Positions 12,843 through 24,010 of a stretch of 64,000 bases of DNA are shown here, piece by piece. Each line of letters begins with the position of its first letter. The stretch's first letter is position 1. Source of the DNA: Uranotaenia lowii (lineage: Eukaryota > Arthropoda > Insecta > Diptera > Culicidae); the NCBI RefSeq assembly GCF_029784155.1, contig NC_073693.1, positions 336,614,023 through 336,678,022 on the forward strand, given 5' to 3'. The notes under the pieces were generated by a model that was not told where the DNA came from, did no database searches, and was given only the letters and a program-made list of their open reading frames with translations. The translations under genes and the position numbers were made by a program.

Positions 12843-13930
12843 TATGATCAGAATATAACATTGAATCTGAGTATGAAGTTTTAATTGTTTATGAGATTTG
12901 ATGCTTCATTTGAAAAAAAAAAATTAAAATCGGCACAAAGTTACAAGTTTGTATATGTTATTAATTGAATTCTGAAGTAAAAATCTTTTTATTTCTCAAA
13001 CAAAAATTTATTTTTTTGAAATTTGGTGATTAAATTAAATGAAAATCTGAAAATGATTGTAAAATAAAAATTGAATTTTGTTCAGAGGTTTGATATTGGA
13101 GCTTGATTACAGTTCTACTTATGAAAATGAAAGTTCGATGATATTAGAGTCTGAAATTGAATGAAACGACATTGAATTGGATTTTAGTTTGGATTCAATA
13201 ATTAATTTTTTTTTTCAACTAGAAGGAGGTTTGACTATGTCATAAATTTGAATTTTGAGCTAGCAGTCTGTTCATCCATCTGAAACTCGATGATGAATTG
13301 ATGTAAACGATGACGAAAATTTGAATTTGATAGAAATCGGTTTTTCTCCTTGGAACTAATTTTGGTATGCATTGATGAAATTTGATGAAAACGATGACGA
13401 AAGTTTGAATTTGATATATAGACAGAGGTTTGATATTGGATCTATTAAAAGTGTTTATGAAAAGAAAGTTGTTGATCTGAAAATTTGAAACTGGGTGTTG
13501 AAATATTAACAGAATTTAAATTTAACGTATTACTATAAGAATTAAATTATATTTCAGAAATGATACTGAATGTGAATTTTGAGCTAGAAATCTGACACAA
13601 CACCTGAAGCCTATCTGATTCTGTTTCAGAGGTTTGATCTTGGTTATTAATTTTAAACCTGTTTGTTCAACCGTAAGTTTTTGGTCTGAGAGCCTGAAAT
13701 TGAATGTTGAAATATGATCAAAATTTGATTTGAAATTGTTATAAAAGAAGTGAATTAGATGTGAGTTTTTACTACATTAAAAAAAAAAATTAAAATAGGG
13801 ATAAAATTTAAAGTTTGATGATGTCATAAATTTGAGTTCAAAGCTAAAATGTGTTTGCCTATCTGAAACCGATCCGGAGTTTCGATAATAAAATTTTGTG
13901 AATATCTGACCTCAAAATAAGAGAGTATAA

Positions 13931-14130
13931 TTTTTTTTTATACGTTTGTTTCGGTTATAGTCGTTTTAACATATTTATGTTATTCGCGACTTTTATCAAC
14001 GATGTAGTTGGCGTCCAGTCATTGAAAACTTATCCGGTACAACTGTAATCGATGTTTACTCTTAAGCTCGAACTCACGAACATCGGCTCAGGAAGCAACT
14101 GACTTGCCAATTGAGCTATATCACAAGCCC
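13931..14130 (-). mobile_element. tRNA-derived SINE, minus strand
   Basis: On the minus strand the head begins at 14130 with GGGCTTGTGATATAGCTCAA. It contains an A-box-like TAGCTCAATTGG and, about 40 bases later, a B-box-like GTGAGTTCGAGCTT. This is the spacing and order of a pol III promoter in a tRNA-derived head. The body runs to about 13931 and ends beside an A-rich run. A more decayed relative lies at 25675-25800. The tRNA of origin is not assignable by eye, and the boundary at the tail is approximate. Confidence 0.65.
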
Positions 14131-14319
14131 AATGATGAGTGTAGGAATGGATTTTTATTAAGAGGTTTGATACTGGATTTCGATTGAAAATCTGCTTATG
14201 AAAACGAAATTTTAATGGTTTTAAAATTTTAAATTGAATGTTGTATTATGATCAGATGCTGACATTAAATCTTAATCAAAAAATCGAATTGGATTTGAGT
14301 TTTGAAGCTATATTTTAAA

Positions 14320-16992
14320 TCTAATATATAAAGATGAGTTGGACTATATATGTTTGTTTGTATGCACCTTATACAAATCCACACCGCTTAACCGATCAGC
14401 CTGAAATTTGGTACAGTTATGTGTTTGGACCATGGTAAGGTTTTAGTAATAGTTTTGAGCCCCTCCCACCTAAGAAAAGGGACCCTCCCATACAACTTTC
14501 GTTTTTATTCACACGAATCAAAAGTCATGGCACCCATTTTGCCAACCGTTTTTCGTTTCCTTTGGCGGGGATGTTTTCACCATCACCATTAGACTGGCCC
14601 ATAACCAAAAAAATCCTTATATTCCACGCGGCAACCCTTAGCATGGTGCCTTTAGGGGAAAAAATGACTTTCTGAAAGTTTCAGGTCATTTGGCCGAAGC
14701 ACGAGCTGGCGCAAAAGACTTGAAATTTGTATGAAGATTTTTGGCAACATGTATGAAAAATCGACATACCTTAACTCTTTGTATTCTAAAATGTGTTTCC
14801 AGTATGCTAGAAAGCTCAGAATTTCAGGAATTGTAGTTCAAACAATGACAAACAAGTTTATACAAGATTGTGACGCGATACGAGTTGACTGAAATGAGTT
14901 ATCCCCAATTGAATGTGTGATTTTTTTTTCGCATTTCTTTGATATATCGTTAACGGTGTATGGGCTAATAATCGCACTCACTTGATAGCATCGTCACACA
15001 ATGCAGCAGTTCATAGTTTTTCAAACCTTTCTTCTAACTTTTTGCAAAGATATTTGTTATCAAATGAGCTACAACTTTGTCGAGGATACAAACTTTCTAT
15101 CTGTTATTCTCACTGTGTGACAAAGCGATCAAGTTAGTACTAATAATCCACATATACACCGTTCACGGTATATCGATGAAATGCGAAAAAGATCACACAT
15201 TCAATTGCGGATAACTCATCACAGTCAACTCGTATCGCGTCACAATCTTTTACAAACTTTTTTGTCATTGTTTGAACTACAATTCCTGAAATTCTGAGCT
15301 TCCTAGCATACTGGAAACACATTTTAGAATACAAAGAGTGAAGGTATGTCGATTTTTCATACATTTTGCCGAAAATCTTCATACAAATTTCAAGTCCTTT
15401 GCGCCAGCTCGTGCTTAGGCCAAATGACCTGAAACTTTCAGAAAGTCATTTTTTCACCTAAAAGCACCACTCTAGGGGGTGCCGCGTTGAAAAAAATGTT
15501 GTAAAAATCATCCAATACAAATTTGGGCCAGTCTAATCACCATGGGCTGGGCATTAGAAACGACCATCCAGAGTTCACGTGTACTGGATAGCAAATCAAA
15601 GCCTGCTAGCGATTTAAAAATTCATAGCGAAGTTTTTGGCGGGTTTTTTTCCTTCTTCTGTTCTAAGCACGTGGTACTGGTACGAGGTATTTGATTGCAA
15701 TAATGAGCCTTAATTAAGGATTGAAAAATACAATTACCCTTTTAGGAATATATTGACTAGAATTTCAGTGGTTTTCAAGTGTTCCCTACCGCCGCCCGGG
15801 GGTTTTGAAAGTCTACAAGGATACACAGTGAACTGAAAAGTGAACAGTGAATAACTATTTGGACTGGAGGCTGAAAAACTAATGAACAGCGTTTTCATAG
15901 ATCCCAGCCTTTAAGAACCAACCATTTTCATATTTTTAGGATTCCTTATAAAGAAAGAAAAATTAATAAGATTCAGAGTTATACGTTGAAGGCTGCAATT
16001 TCAATGCTTTGATAGCCGCCGGGAAATTTAAACGGGGGAGTAGAAATTTTATTAGATGATTAAATCTGAGGTTTTAAGCTTTATACAATTCTATTTCATG
16101 GACCAATTTATAACTTTTGATTTATTTTTGGCCATCAATGTGTTCAATTCTACCATCCAATTTGGAAAAAAAAAATCGTTTAGTAATGCGAGTTCAAACA
16201 AATGATATCAAAGAATTTTAACATTGATCACTCTTCAAAATAATTAATAGAATGATTGTGTTCGAGGATAAAAAAAAACTTTAATAGAACTCAAATAAGA
16301 CCATTTCCATAACCTTTAAATGGTAATTTCGGTTCAAAGATGATTTATTTTTGATAACTTCAAGAAACTTTTAGTAAAACTTTCTACATTTAAGAAAAAC
16401 TAATCATAAAACAGTGTTCAATTAAAAAGCGAAAAAAGCACACATACAATTAAAAACATGCAAAGTGAGTCTTAAACATAGTTCAACAAGGTTCGAAAGT
16501 GTTTTCTGGAAATTTTTGAGTGAATAAAACTTAAATATACCATTGTACAAATGTGTACAGTAGAAAATCCATCTTGAAAAGTGGGATAATCTCCAAAAAA
16601 GATTTTCATCGAATGGAGGATGGGAAAGATAGAAAATTATTTTATCATATGCATTTAAAAAAATAAAACGCCAAATCTAATCGAGCTACTTAGAAAAAAG
16701 GTGGGTTAAAAAAAAGTTGTTCGTGATAGGGAAAGGGAAAGAAAATTTTTTTGAAATGCTATTGATAATCCTCAAAACTATATGCTTCTTCAAAAAAAAA
16801 AAATTAAATCGATAAACACTGTGAATAATCTCAATAAAAACTTTCAAAAGACTTACAAAACATACGTGGCCAAACATGAGCCAAATTTCTTAAAATGATG
16901 AATATAAAGCTTCCAACATTTCGAAAAATCAAACGACTCATTTTGATCTATATTTTTTGTGAACCCGAGCAAGGCCGGGTAAAATAAGCTAG
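14320..16992 (+). mobile_element. Non-autonomous Helitron
   Basis: The 5' end reads TCTAATATATAAAGATGAG, with an A at 14319. The 3' end reads GGTAAAATAAGCTAG followed by T at 16993, which fits TC...CTRR inserted between A and T. A short hairpin just before the 3' end (ACCCG paired with CGGGT, about 16964-16981) is the expected terminator-like structure. The flanks rejoin into a normal unit of the surrounding decayed tandem repeat. No Rep/helicase coding region is seen. A 946-bp foldback inserted at 14590-15535 accounts for about a third of its length. Confidence 0.85.
14590..15535. mobile_element. Foldback MITE with 8-bp target duplication, inside the Helitron
   Basis: The ends are TAGACTGGCCCA and TGGGCCAGTCTA. 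They are flanked by perfect 8-bp duplications ATCACCAT at 14582-14589 and 15536-15543. The inverted arms extend inward for about 400 bp, to near 15010 on the left and 15110 on the right, leaving a short centre. The 80-aa ORF at 15140-15382 on the minus strand lies within one arm and is mirrored in the other, so it is not a gene. The 8-bp duplication suggests hAT-like or P-like mobilisation. No transposase is encoded. Confidence 0.85.
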
Positions 16993-17350
16993 TATTATTT
17001 AATTTGAAGTTTGATTTTTAGGGCATAAATCAGGATTCTGAGCTGAAAATTTGTTTATCTCTCAAGAACTGATCCAGGAATTCGTTGATGAAATTTCATG
17101 AAAATCTGACTTCGAAACTTGAGTGTTGTAATTGAATTTAAGGCAGAATTTTGATTTGCATCCTCACTCACAATCTGCTTATTAAATTGAAAGTTCGATA
17201 ATCGAAAAGTCTTAAATCGCATGTTGAAATTGAGTCATAATCTGACTTAAAAGTTGAAAATAAGTCTTGAGCCTTGATCCTTATTTTGAAAATTATATCT
17301 GAAGCTAAACATGAAACCTGAATTCAACATCGAACCATGGACAGTTGAGA

Positions 17351-20251
17351 AATATGAACAACTAGTGGATATGAAATCTTGTCTGCTATTAGATTTAGAT
17401 AGATCATGATTATGTTGTTTGGCCCTTTTCTACTGCCTAATCATTTGCCATTAGAAGGTTTCTCGTTGCTCGTTGCGTATTCACTTCAGTCGAGAAATCA
17501 CAGATAAACATATTTAAAGCTCTGTAGAGAAATGAAAAATTTAAGAGTAGGCGAGAAAGAGGATGAAGAGAACAAGAGATGGTTGCATACAAAATGAGTA
17601 AAAAAATACATTCTGATTATTATCATTGTGTTGGAGAGCTACAATAAAAAAATAAATTAGACGGATAAACGGTTTCTCTGAACATATAACAAGGAACAGC
17701 TTACAGGCACTTCCCGGCAATGCTATACAAACCGTATGGAGTACATCTCTCAGATTTCCCCTCAGATTTCCCCTTTTTTGACAGATTTAAGCTTTTTTCT
17801 TCAGATTTGAGCTTTCGTCTCCTATGCTCTCAAGGCAAAAAAAGCTTAAATCTGAGGAAAAAAAGCTTAAAAACGGGATTCACGAGCACATATTTAAAAG
17901 ATGTTGGTCACACGATACATAGACAAATCGTGTAACGTTGCAGGGATCTGCTTACAGGGTAATACTATACCAGTATTAGTTAATCCACGCATATCTGATT
18001 TAGAAGCTGTATTAGTTTGCGTGTGTTTCGAAAAGGCATATTTCAAAGTAAATCGAAGAACGACAAATGACAAGTGTCAGTTGATTGAATATTTGTAGTT
18101 GTATTGAACGGACGTTCTTTATGATTACTACTAGTTGTATTCGCAGCCACCATTTTAAAGTTGTTGCTTCTAAATTATATTGCTGAAGTTCAATAATCGA
18201 TACAAAAATCAAAATTTGAATAAATTTTTACAAATTACATTTTTTCGGAAGGTGTAGCAAAGCAATCCGGGTCAGCTGGTTTTTATATAAATTATTAATT
18301 TGTTCTTAAACATGTATCTCTAAAAAGGAAATTCATTTTCCATTAAGATCCTTAGTGTAAATCAGTTTAATTTGTATCGCCGCCTTTTCCGCTTTAGATT
18401 ATAAACTTTGAGTTCTATGTGATATTTAATTTTTAGAATGATCTTAAATAATTCTTCGAGAAGTATTCAAATTGGTTAATTTGTGGAAATCATGGAACTC
18501 AGGATTCGGAACTTAGATTTTAGAATAAGGATATGAAAGTGTAGTGAACTAAGATAAAGGCAGCAAGGCGGAACTTGGACTCTTGAACACATTTTCTAGG
18601 CCAGAGATTTGGCAAATTAGAACACATCTCCGCTGCCCGGGAAATTACCGATGCAAAAATTGTCAGCCAGCATTCTAACAAGCCTTGGTAGCTTCCACAC
18701 GTCAATGTTCGTGGTTGTTGCAGATCCTTGGTCCGATTTTGGTTCTCAAGGCAAAATACTCGCAAGCAAGTAGGTTTATATGCGAGTCAACACACAACTC
18801 TTCACAATTAGGCCATTCAGAGCACCAGAAGTGGGTTTTGTGTAGGTACTAGTTGGACACAAAACTTGCACTTGGACTTGGGTCGTCGTCGTCGTCGAGT
18901 AACCAACAGAAAGAAGAAAAAAAAACTAAAAAGGGGAAAAAGGATGCAAGTTTCCCGGACATCTTGCACCTCCACTCGACCGAGCGAAGAGAGTTTGTTC
19001 AGTGTAGTGAATAATTAAATTCTGTCCTGAAAAACCCTTGCTCTGGAACAGTCATTGGGTAACATGATGAAGAAGAAAAAAAAAAGGTTGGGAGGAAATT
19101 CAATTACAACGTGGCGACCACCAAGAACAGCAAAACACATATGATAACATACATCCATGCACAGACACACATACAGAAAACAACACACATGCACACAGAG
19201 CGCCTTATAATGGAGAGTATGCAGCGATCCAATGATGTCCTTCTGACCAAAATGGGTTCTCAAGAGTATGTGGGTACCTTTTTTCGGTATCTTTTTGTGG
19301 ATAAGTTGAGTCCTTTTGAGTTTTTCAGTTTCCTGGTTCTACTAAGGATTTGTAGTTTACCATCGGACATTTCCGTTATGTTTTGTTGCTTTGCTAGCTT
19401 TCTCGAGCATCCTTGCAAAAAGGGGAAATCGTGGGGGACAGGAGATTCGAAAGAGCAAAGAACACAAGAAACAAGAATCATCAGCATGGGAACAAGTCAG
19501 AGTGGCAATCACAAAAGTCAATTATTCTTCAGTCTCACAACAGTCCTCCCTCGAACAACTCTTTCCCTTCCGCTCTGAGGACTTCACTTGGATTCACATT
19601 TTGAGGAAGTCCTACACTTGTTTTGGGCAAGAGCACTCTCTCCGGTTGGAATGTTTGTATGATACTTCTCCCCAGACCTGTCCCGGTAATTGTTGATTTT
19701 GAAAAGGACAGTTTCCGGTTCCGGGGGCGGGTTGGATGGGCGAAAAGAGAAAGGGCGAGCTCGTCACTCGGTCTTTGTTAACGGTGCTGATTTAATTCGT
19801 CTTCCATCCATATAGAGTGTAGGAGTCAGAGCTACGCTTTCTGTTACACAAGTATTATCTTACTCGATTCTCCAAGTCTTAGGGGAGAAGGGAATAGAAA
19901 ACACATTCAACGTCGTCGATTGAACTGCGGAGAAGAGTGTCCCTGCCCTGGTGCTGGGTGAGATATCAGCTCAGCGCCATCATCTGTCTTCATTAGTGAA
20001 ATGACACATTGACTTTGCTGTAGTACATCAAAGTTTACAACTTTGCTTACACACGTTTGTTCTGACGTCATTTGTGAGATTACCGTATGGAATTTTGAAG
20101 AGAGTTTTTAGAGTGTTGTTTTTCCAAATTTCACTATAAGAGAACGATTTAACACATAGTTTCGACCAGGAGCAAATAGTTAATAAATCATTTAAGGGTA
20201 CCTTCTAGTGGGAGAACTTTGATTCGTTTAGTAAGGGGATCCTTGTATATA
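17351..20251. other. Intergenic stretch, mixed composition, no convincing gene
   Basis: A 16-bp perfect inverted repeat (AGATTTAAGCTTTTTT) occurs at about 17782-17797 and 17839-17854. The stretch 18500-19960 is GC-richer, with a GTC microsatellite near 18884-18897 and a TTCAGTGT segment near 19000 that resembles an initiator. It could be the promoter or 5'-UTR of an unplaced gene, possibly an upstream exon of the gene at 30.4 kb. The 155-aa ORF at 19111-19578 has no recognisable domain and shows no coding signature I trust. Confidence 0.5.
18241..18279 (+). mobile_element. Helitron 3' terminus (fragment)
   Basis: The segment ends GTAGCAAAGCAATCCGGGTC followed by AGCTGG and T at 18280, matching the Helitron 3' pattern of a CCGGGT motif before CTRR. 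A decayed relative lies at about 25636-25665 (GTAGCAAAGCACACC then TGGTTAGTTA). The corresponding 5' end could not be located upstream, so only the terminus is annotated. Confidence 0.5.
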
Positions 20252-20857
20252 CAGACCCCGTTCGTTTTTGGCAACCTTCGACTTTGGCAACATTCGATTT
20301 TGACAACATCCGATTTTGGCACATGTGCCAAAATCGAACGGTTTTGAAAAAAAAAAACCACAATACTTTTTAGTTTTCGGCCAGGCGCAATTTAATTTAG
20401 ACAAACATCCAAAATACCTTTTTATGTTCTGAAATAATGATAAAATGCAACATTAAAAATCAAAGATTTTTTTTAAATTTGATAAAGTACTCAAAAATGA
20501 CAAAAAGATAAAAAATTCAAAAAGTTAAACAACAAATTCAAACAAAAGACCGAATATGATAAAAAAACAACTAAAAAATGATGAAGATTGACAAAAACAG
20601 CAAATATGACAAAAGAAAACAAACATTATAAACAAAACTAGAAAAGTGCAAAATGAATCAAAAACATGATGAAAAAATTTAAAAATGACTACAAATGGTT
20701 GGAAACTGACTAAAACCAACGTTTTTGATAATAATAATTGTTATTGTGTAAAAATAACTGAAATACACGATGAGAAAAAAAACCGATCGATTTTGGCAAC
20801 ATTCGATTTTGGCAACACAAAATGTACGGGCGTGTTGCCAAAATTGAACGGGGTCTG
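20252..20857. mobile_element. pogo/Tc1-like MITE with TA duplication
   Basis: The inverted ends are CAGACCCCGTTCGTTTTTGG and the inverse of CCAAAATTGAACGGGGTCTG, flanked by TA at 20250-20251 and 20858-20859. The subterminal regions carry repeated ATTCGATTTTGGCAAC modules. There is a perfect 26-bp palindrome at 20311-20336 centred on CACATGTG. The interior (about 20450-20700) is A-rich with a loose 9-bp periodicity (AAAAATGAC, GATTGACAA, ATATGACAA). It is non-autonomous, and its short ORF has no domain. Confidence 0.8.
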
Positions 20858-22699
20858 TATTTATAAAATTTTAGAAACACCTACCTCGAGAGATTTTTTA
20901 GCTTCAAATAAGTTTTAAACCTGTTAAGATGACATTAGAATATGGAAGCACTTCCTCCAATTCCATGCAATAAACACAAAATATGATGAAAAACATCGAT
21001 AAATGTTACAACAAATCATCACTGTTGCAATTTTTACATAGGTCCCCTTAATTTTCGAGACAAAATCGTTGGACATTGATGAATTTGCAGAGAAGATTCA
21101 GTTAGTCCATTTTTTTTTCTTCAAGCTCTTCCAACCCTTGTTAACCAATCTCTGTGGCACAGATCACACAATTTTAGTCCGCTTTTAAGCCTGTTCTTTT
21201 TTTGAAGGTTTTTATATCGGTAATTGAAATTTTTTGATCGTTTTACCTACCGTCGTGATAAATTTCGAGAATTTTAATTTTTATTTGTGATACTGTCAAC
21301 TGGGGCATCTGCCAACACTTTTCACCTTCAATGGATTCTAAAAACTAACTGGGTGTCCGTCGACAGATAATCATACCGCATGTGCATCTAAAGTTTTAAA
21401 GTTGTTGGGACACCATATTGAGGAAGTCCAAAAAATTATTGGTTTCACCAGTTATTGTTAAATTAAAAAAAAGCAACTTTCACTCTATTAAGAAAAAGAG
21501 TTTTACTCAATTTCCCCGAAAATGTTTGCCCAGTATTTCAATCATCAGAAAACCACCTTACCAGATTTTTTCCCCAGAATGAACCCAGAAAGTTTTACGC
21601 CAGGGTAAACCATTTCCCAGAAAATTTTTCACCAGAATGAACTATTTCCCTGAAAAGTTTTGGCCTAAATAACAATTTGTCACTTAATTTAATATATTAT
21701 TCCAAACTGAAGTTTGAAAAACAAAAAGATTTTTTTCCACAAATATTGGGTTTGTACAATATTTTTATTTTGCGGCAAAGACGCAACCAACGAGGGGGCA
21801 AGGCGACACAAAGCCGTCGAAGTTCGTAAATCTGAGATTGCCGCCGATCCGCCGTACACAGGGGTGCACCTAAAAAACGATCAAAATTATTTGCTTACAA
21901 ACGGTAAACGATTGACATTTGATGTCTTCAACATTTTCATATTTTTTGATGATCTATACAATTTTTGAAAGTAATAGTGATTTTTCATCTGGAAGGGAAA
22001 TAAAAAAATAATTTCTAAAAATCATTAGTTTAGAGACTTAGTGTCTTCACAAAAGTTGTAAATCTTATTATTATTAGAAACTTTGTTGAAGATACCATCA
22101 AGATCGCATGAAACTTATAAAAATTACGAGCATTTTAAAAATAATACAAGTTATTTTGAGTTTTTATTTTACACTAGCAATACTCTTTCATGGATAAAAT
22201 TAGGATCAGTAAAATTATTATAATTGAAATAAACTTTTTTTAAATTAAATTTAAACATAATTCAAAATCGAACTATTTTTCATGTCATATAAGGTTCTAG
22301 AATGTCTTGAGTATCAACGTAACTTGAAGCTTTGTAAATTGCAGGAGTCACCCTTAAGAAAAAAAATAAGAGAGATCATCAATACAACAAATAAACCCTT
22401 AAAATAAAAAAACGCCCCTTTTTGACGTAGGAGGAGTATTTCAATAGAAGGAAATTTGTACAAAATTAAAAAGTATGCCAAATTTTATAAAAAACAGTTA
22501 AACTTTGGTTTTGATGATGCTATGTATGTTATATTTATTAAAAATAAGAGCTTTCATTAATGAATATAGGAAGCGTCTATCATTTCAATATATCACCAAA
22601 TTTTGTTAAAATTTATTTGTCAATTCGTTAAATTCTATCATTATGTCAAATAGCTTACGTTTTTCAATTTTTCACAAAAATCCTTCGACGTTTGTTTTA
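20858..22699. other. AT-rich stretch with a small degenerate tandem repeat
   Basis: Between about 21535 and 21665 there are degenerate CCAGAA-type repeats (CCAGAATGAAC, CCAGAAAGTTTTACG, CCCAGAAAATTTTTCA, CCCTGAAAAGTTTTGG). A short GC-rich patch at about 21770-21875 gives an 84-aa ORF (21714-21968) that I do not recognise. Nothing else is supported. Confidence 0.5.
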
Positions 22700-22714
22700 C
22701 TTTGTCAAAATTTG

Positions 22715-23640
22715 TTAATCTTGTATGCGAGCCCCCTCCTTTTTGAATTTTTGAAGAGTTTGAAAGTATTTTCAAAATCATTCCAGGTCTTGAAAACGGC
22801 TACACACCAAATTTCACGTTAATCAGTTTAGTAGTTTCCGAAAATTCTCCGAATTTTGTCAAATTTCTGTTCATTTTGTATGGAAGGATTTGAAAAGGTT
22901 AGAAAGTAGTATAAACACCATTCCCGGTCTTGAATACGGCTACACACCAAATTTCACGTTGGTCGGTTCAGTAGCTTCCGAAAATTGTTTGAAATTTGTC
23001 ATATTTCTGTTAATTTTGTATGGAAGCCCCTTTTTTTCGAATTTGGAGAGGTTTGAAAGTAGTATGAAACACGTTCTCGGTCTTGAAAACGGCTACACAC
23101 CAAATTTCACGTTGATCAGTTTAGTAGTTTCCGAAAATTGTCTGAATTTTGTCAAATTTCTGTTGATTTTGTATGGGAGCCCCCTCTTTTTGGATTCGAA
23201 GAGGTTAGAAAGTAATATAAAAACCATTCCCAGTCTTAAGACGTAGATGTAGACCGCAGACCGTGGCCTAGAGGATAGCGTGCAAGTCTTCTAAGCCAGA
23301 GGTCATGAGATCAAGTCTTGATCACGGCAAACATAGTACTCTTTCTGTGGGTTGGTGGTGTTAGCAGTAGTTAGATGCTTGAAAGATGTACGCTTAGTCT
23401 TAAGTAGAATTTAGATCTCTTCAAAGAATCATGAAGTTTCACTGAGATCCTATATGTGTGTGTGTTCGTTTGTTTTTTTTTTAAGAAAACCGCTGCACAC
23501 TAAATTGCACGTTGATCGGTTCAGTAGTTTATGAAAAATATTCAAATTGTGTCATATTGTTATTAATTTAGTATGGGAGCACCCCCCTCCTTAAAGTTGG
23601 AGCGCTCTGAAAGTATTTTAGAAACCATCCGACTCCAAAA
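22715..23640. repeat. Tandem repeat array, ~140-155-bp unit, split by a SINE
   Basis: The landmark TACACACCAAATTTCACG occurs at 22801, 22941 and 23094, and a diverged copy (TGCACACTAAATTGCACG) at 23494. Each unit continues with CAGTAGTTTCCGAAAATT and TTTTGTATGGGAGCCCCC. The gap between the third and fourth landmarks is 400 bp and becomes about 155 bp when the SINE at 23242-23480 and one target duplication are removed. The 118-aa ORF at 22890-23246 is the array read in an open frame and is not considered a gene. Confidence 0.85.
23242..23480 (+). mobile_element. tRNA-derived SINE with TTAAGA duplications
   Basis: The head contains an A-box-like TGGCCTAGAGGATAGCG (near 23263) and a B-box-like AGGTCATGAGATCAAGTCTTG-type segment about 40 bases downstream. 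The body ends TATGTGTGTGTGTTCGTTTG and a T-run. TTAAGA flanks it at 23236-23241 and 23481-23486. It interrupts a tandem array whose period is restored when it is removed, which fixes both boundaries. The tail resembles that of the SINE near 13.9 kb. Confidence 0.75.
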
Positions 23641-24010
23641 ACTCTTGCAAAAAAAAAATCTGACTTTCTGTGGTTTCAACCAAAAATTCTGTGACGGTTT
23701 TCTGTGATGCTTTTTCCATTTGTTTTGTTCAAAATTCATTTCAAATTGCGTCTTTTTTTTTTATTTTACTTAAGAATAATCAATTATTATTACCAATTTT
23801 ATCATATTTTTCAAATTCAAAGATAATAATCCAAAATTTATTTTGACTCAAAAATTTTAATTTTGAAAAACACATCCAAAATTTTAAAATTCTGTGAAAT
23901 CTGTGAATATTTCCAAAACTCTATGTTCCATGACACAGATTCTGTAATGAAAATTAGCTCAAAATTCTATAAAATTATAGATTTATCTGTGATCTCCGCA
24001 ACCTTGGTAT
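23641..24010. repeat. Dispersed CTGTGA-rich repeat, copy 1
   Basis: Contains TTCTGTGAAATCTGTGAATATTT, ACACAGATTCTGTAATG and TTATCTGTGATCTCCGCAACC-type modules. The same modules appear inverted at about 25895-26050 (CCGAAATCACAGAAAAATCT, ATCTGTGTCACAGAGCA, CAGATTTCACAGAATTTTTG). The 68-aa ORF at 23863 is part of it. Family unknown, non-coding. Confidence 0.65.

Larger units (their letters stand above)
7560..17350. repeat. Decayed tandem repeat field (~310-350 bp unit), split by nested transposons
   Basis: Recurrent landmarks are GAGGTTTGATATTGGA, AATCTGCTTATGAAAA, GTCTGAAATTGAATGTTGAA and TATGATCAGAATTTGA. They recur in that order near 7790, 13084, 13435, 13628, 14159 and, weakly, 17146. The surviving host blocks are about 7560-7849, 11213-11237, 12843-13930, 14131-14319 and 16993-17350. 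After removing the inserted elements and one copy of each target duplication, neighbouring blocks rejoin into a normal unit. For example, ATGATGTGAG (to 7849), TGTCTGAAATTGGAATA (from 11221) and TGATCAGAATATAAC (from 12845) read through. No coding capacity is seen. Confidence 0.75.

Noticed and set aside
14075..14130. Functional tRNA gene on the minus strand
   Set aside because: A-box and B-box are present, but the cloverleaf cannot be completed and the sequence continues into a SINE body.
19111..19578. 155-aa ORF as a gene
   Set aside because: It starts in His/Thr-rich simple sequence and has no domain or splice context. Overlapping ORFs of similar length occur in other frames.
22890..23246. 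118-aa ORF with internal repeats as a membrane protein gene
   Set aside because: It is the ~150-bp tandem repeat read in an open frame. The same repeat is out of frame in neighbouring units.
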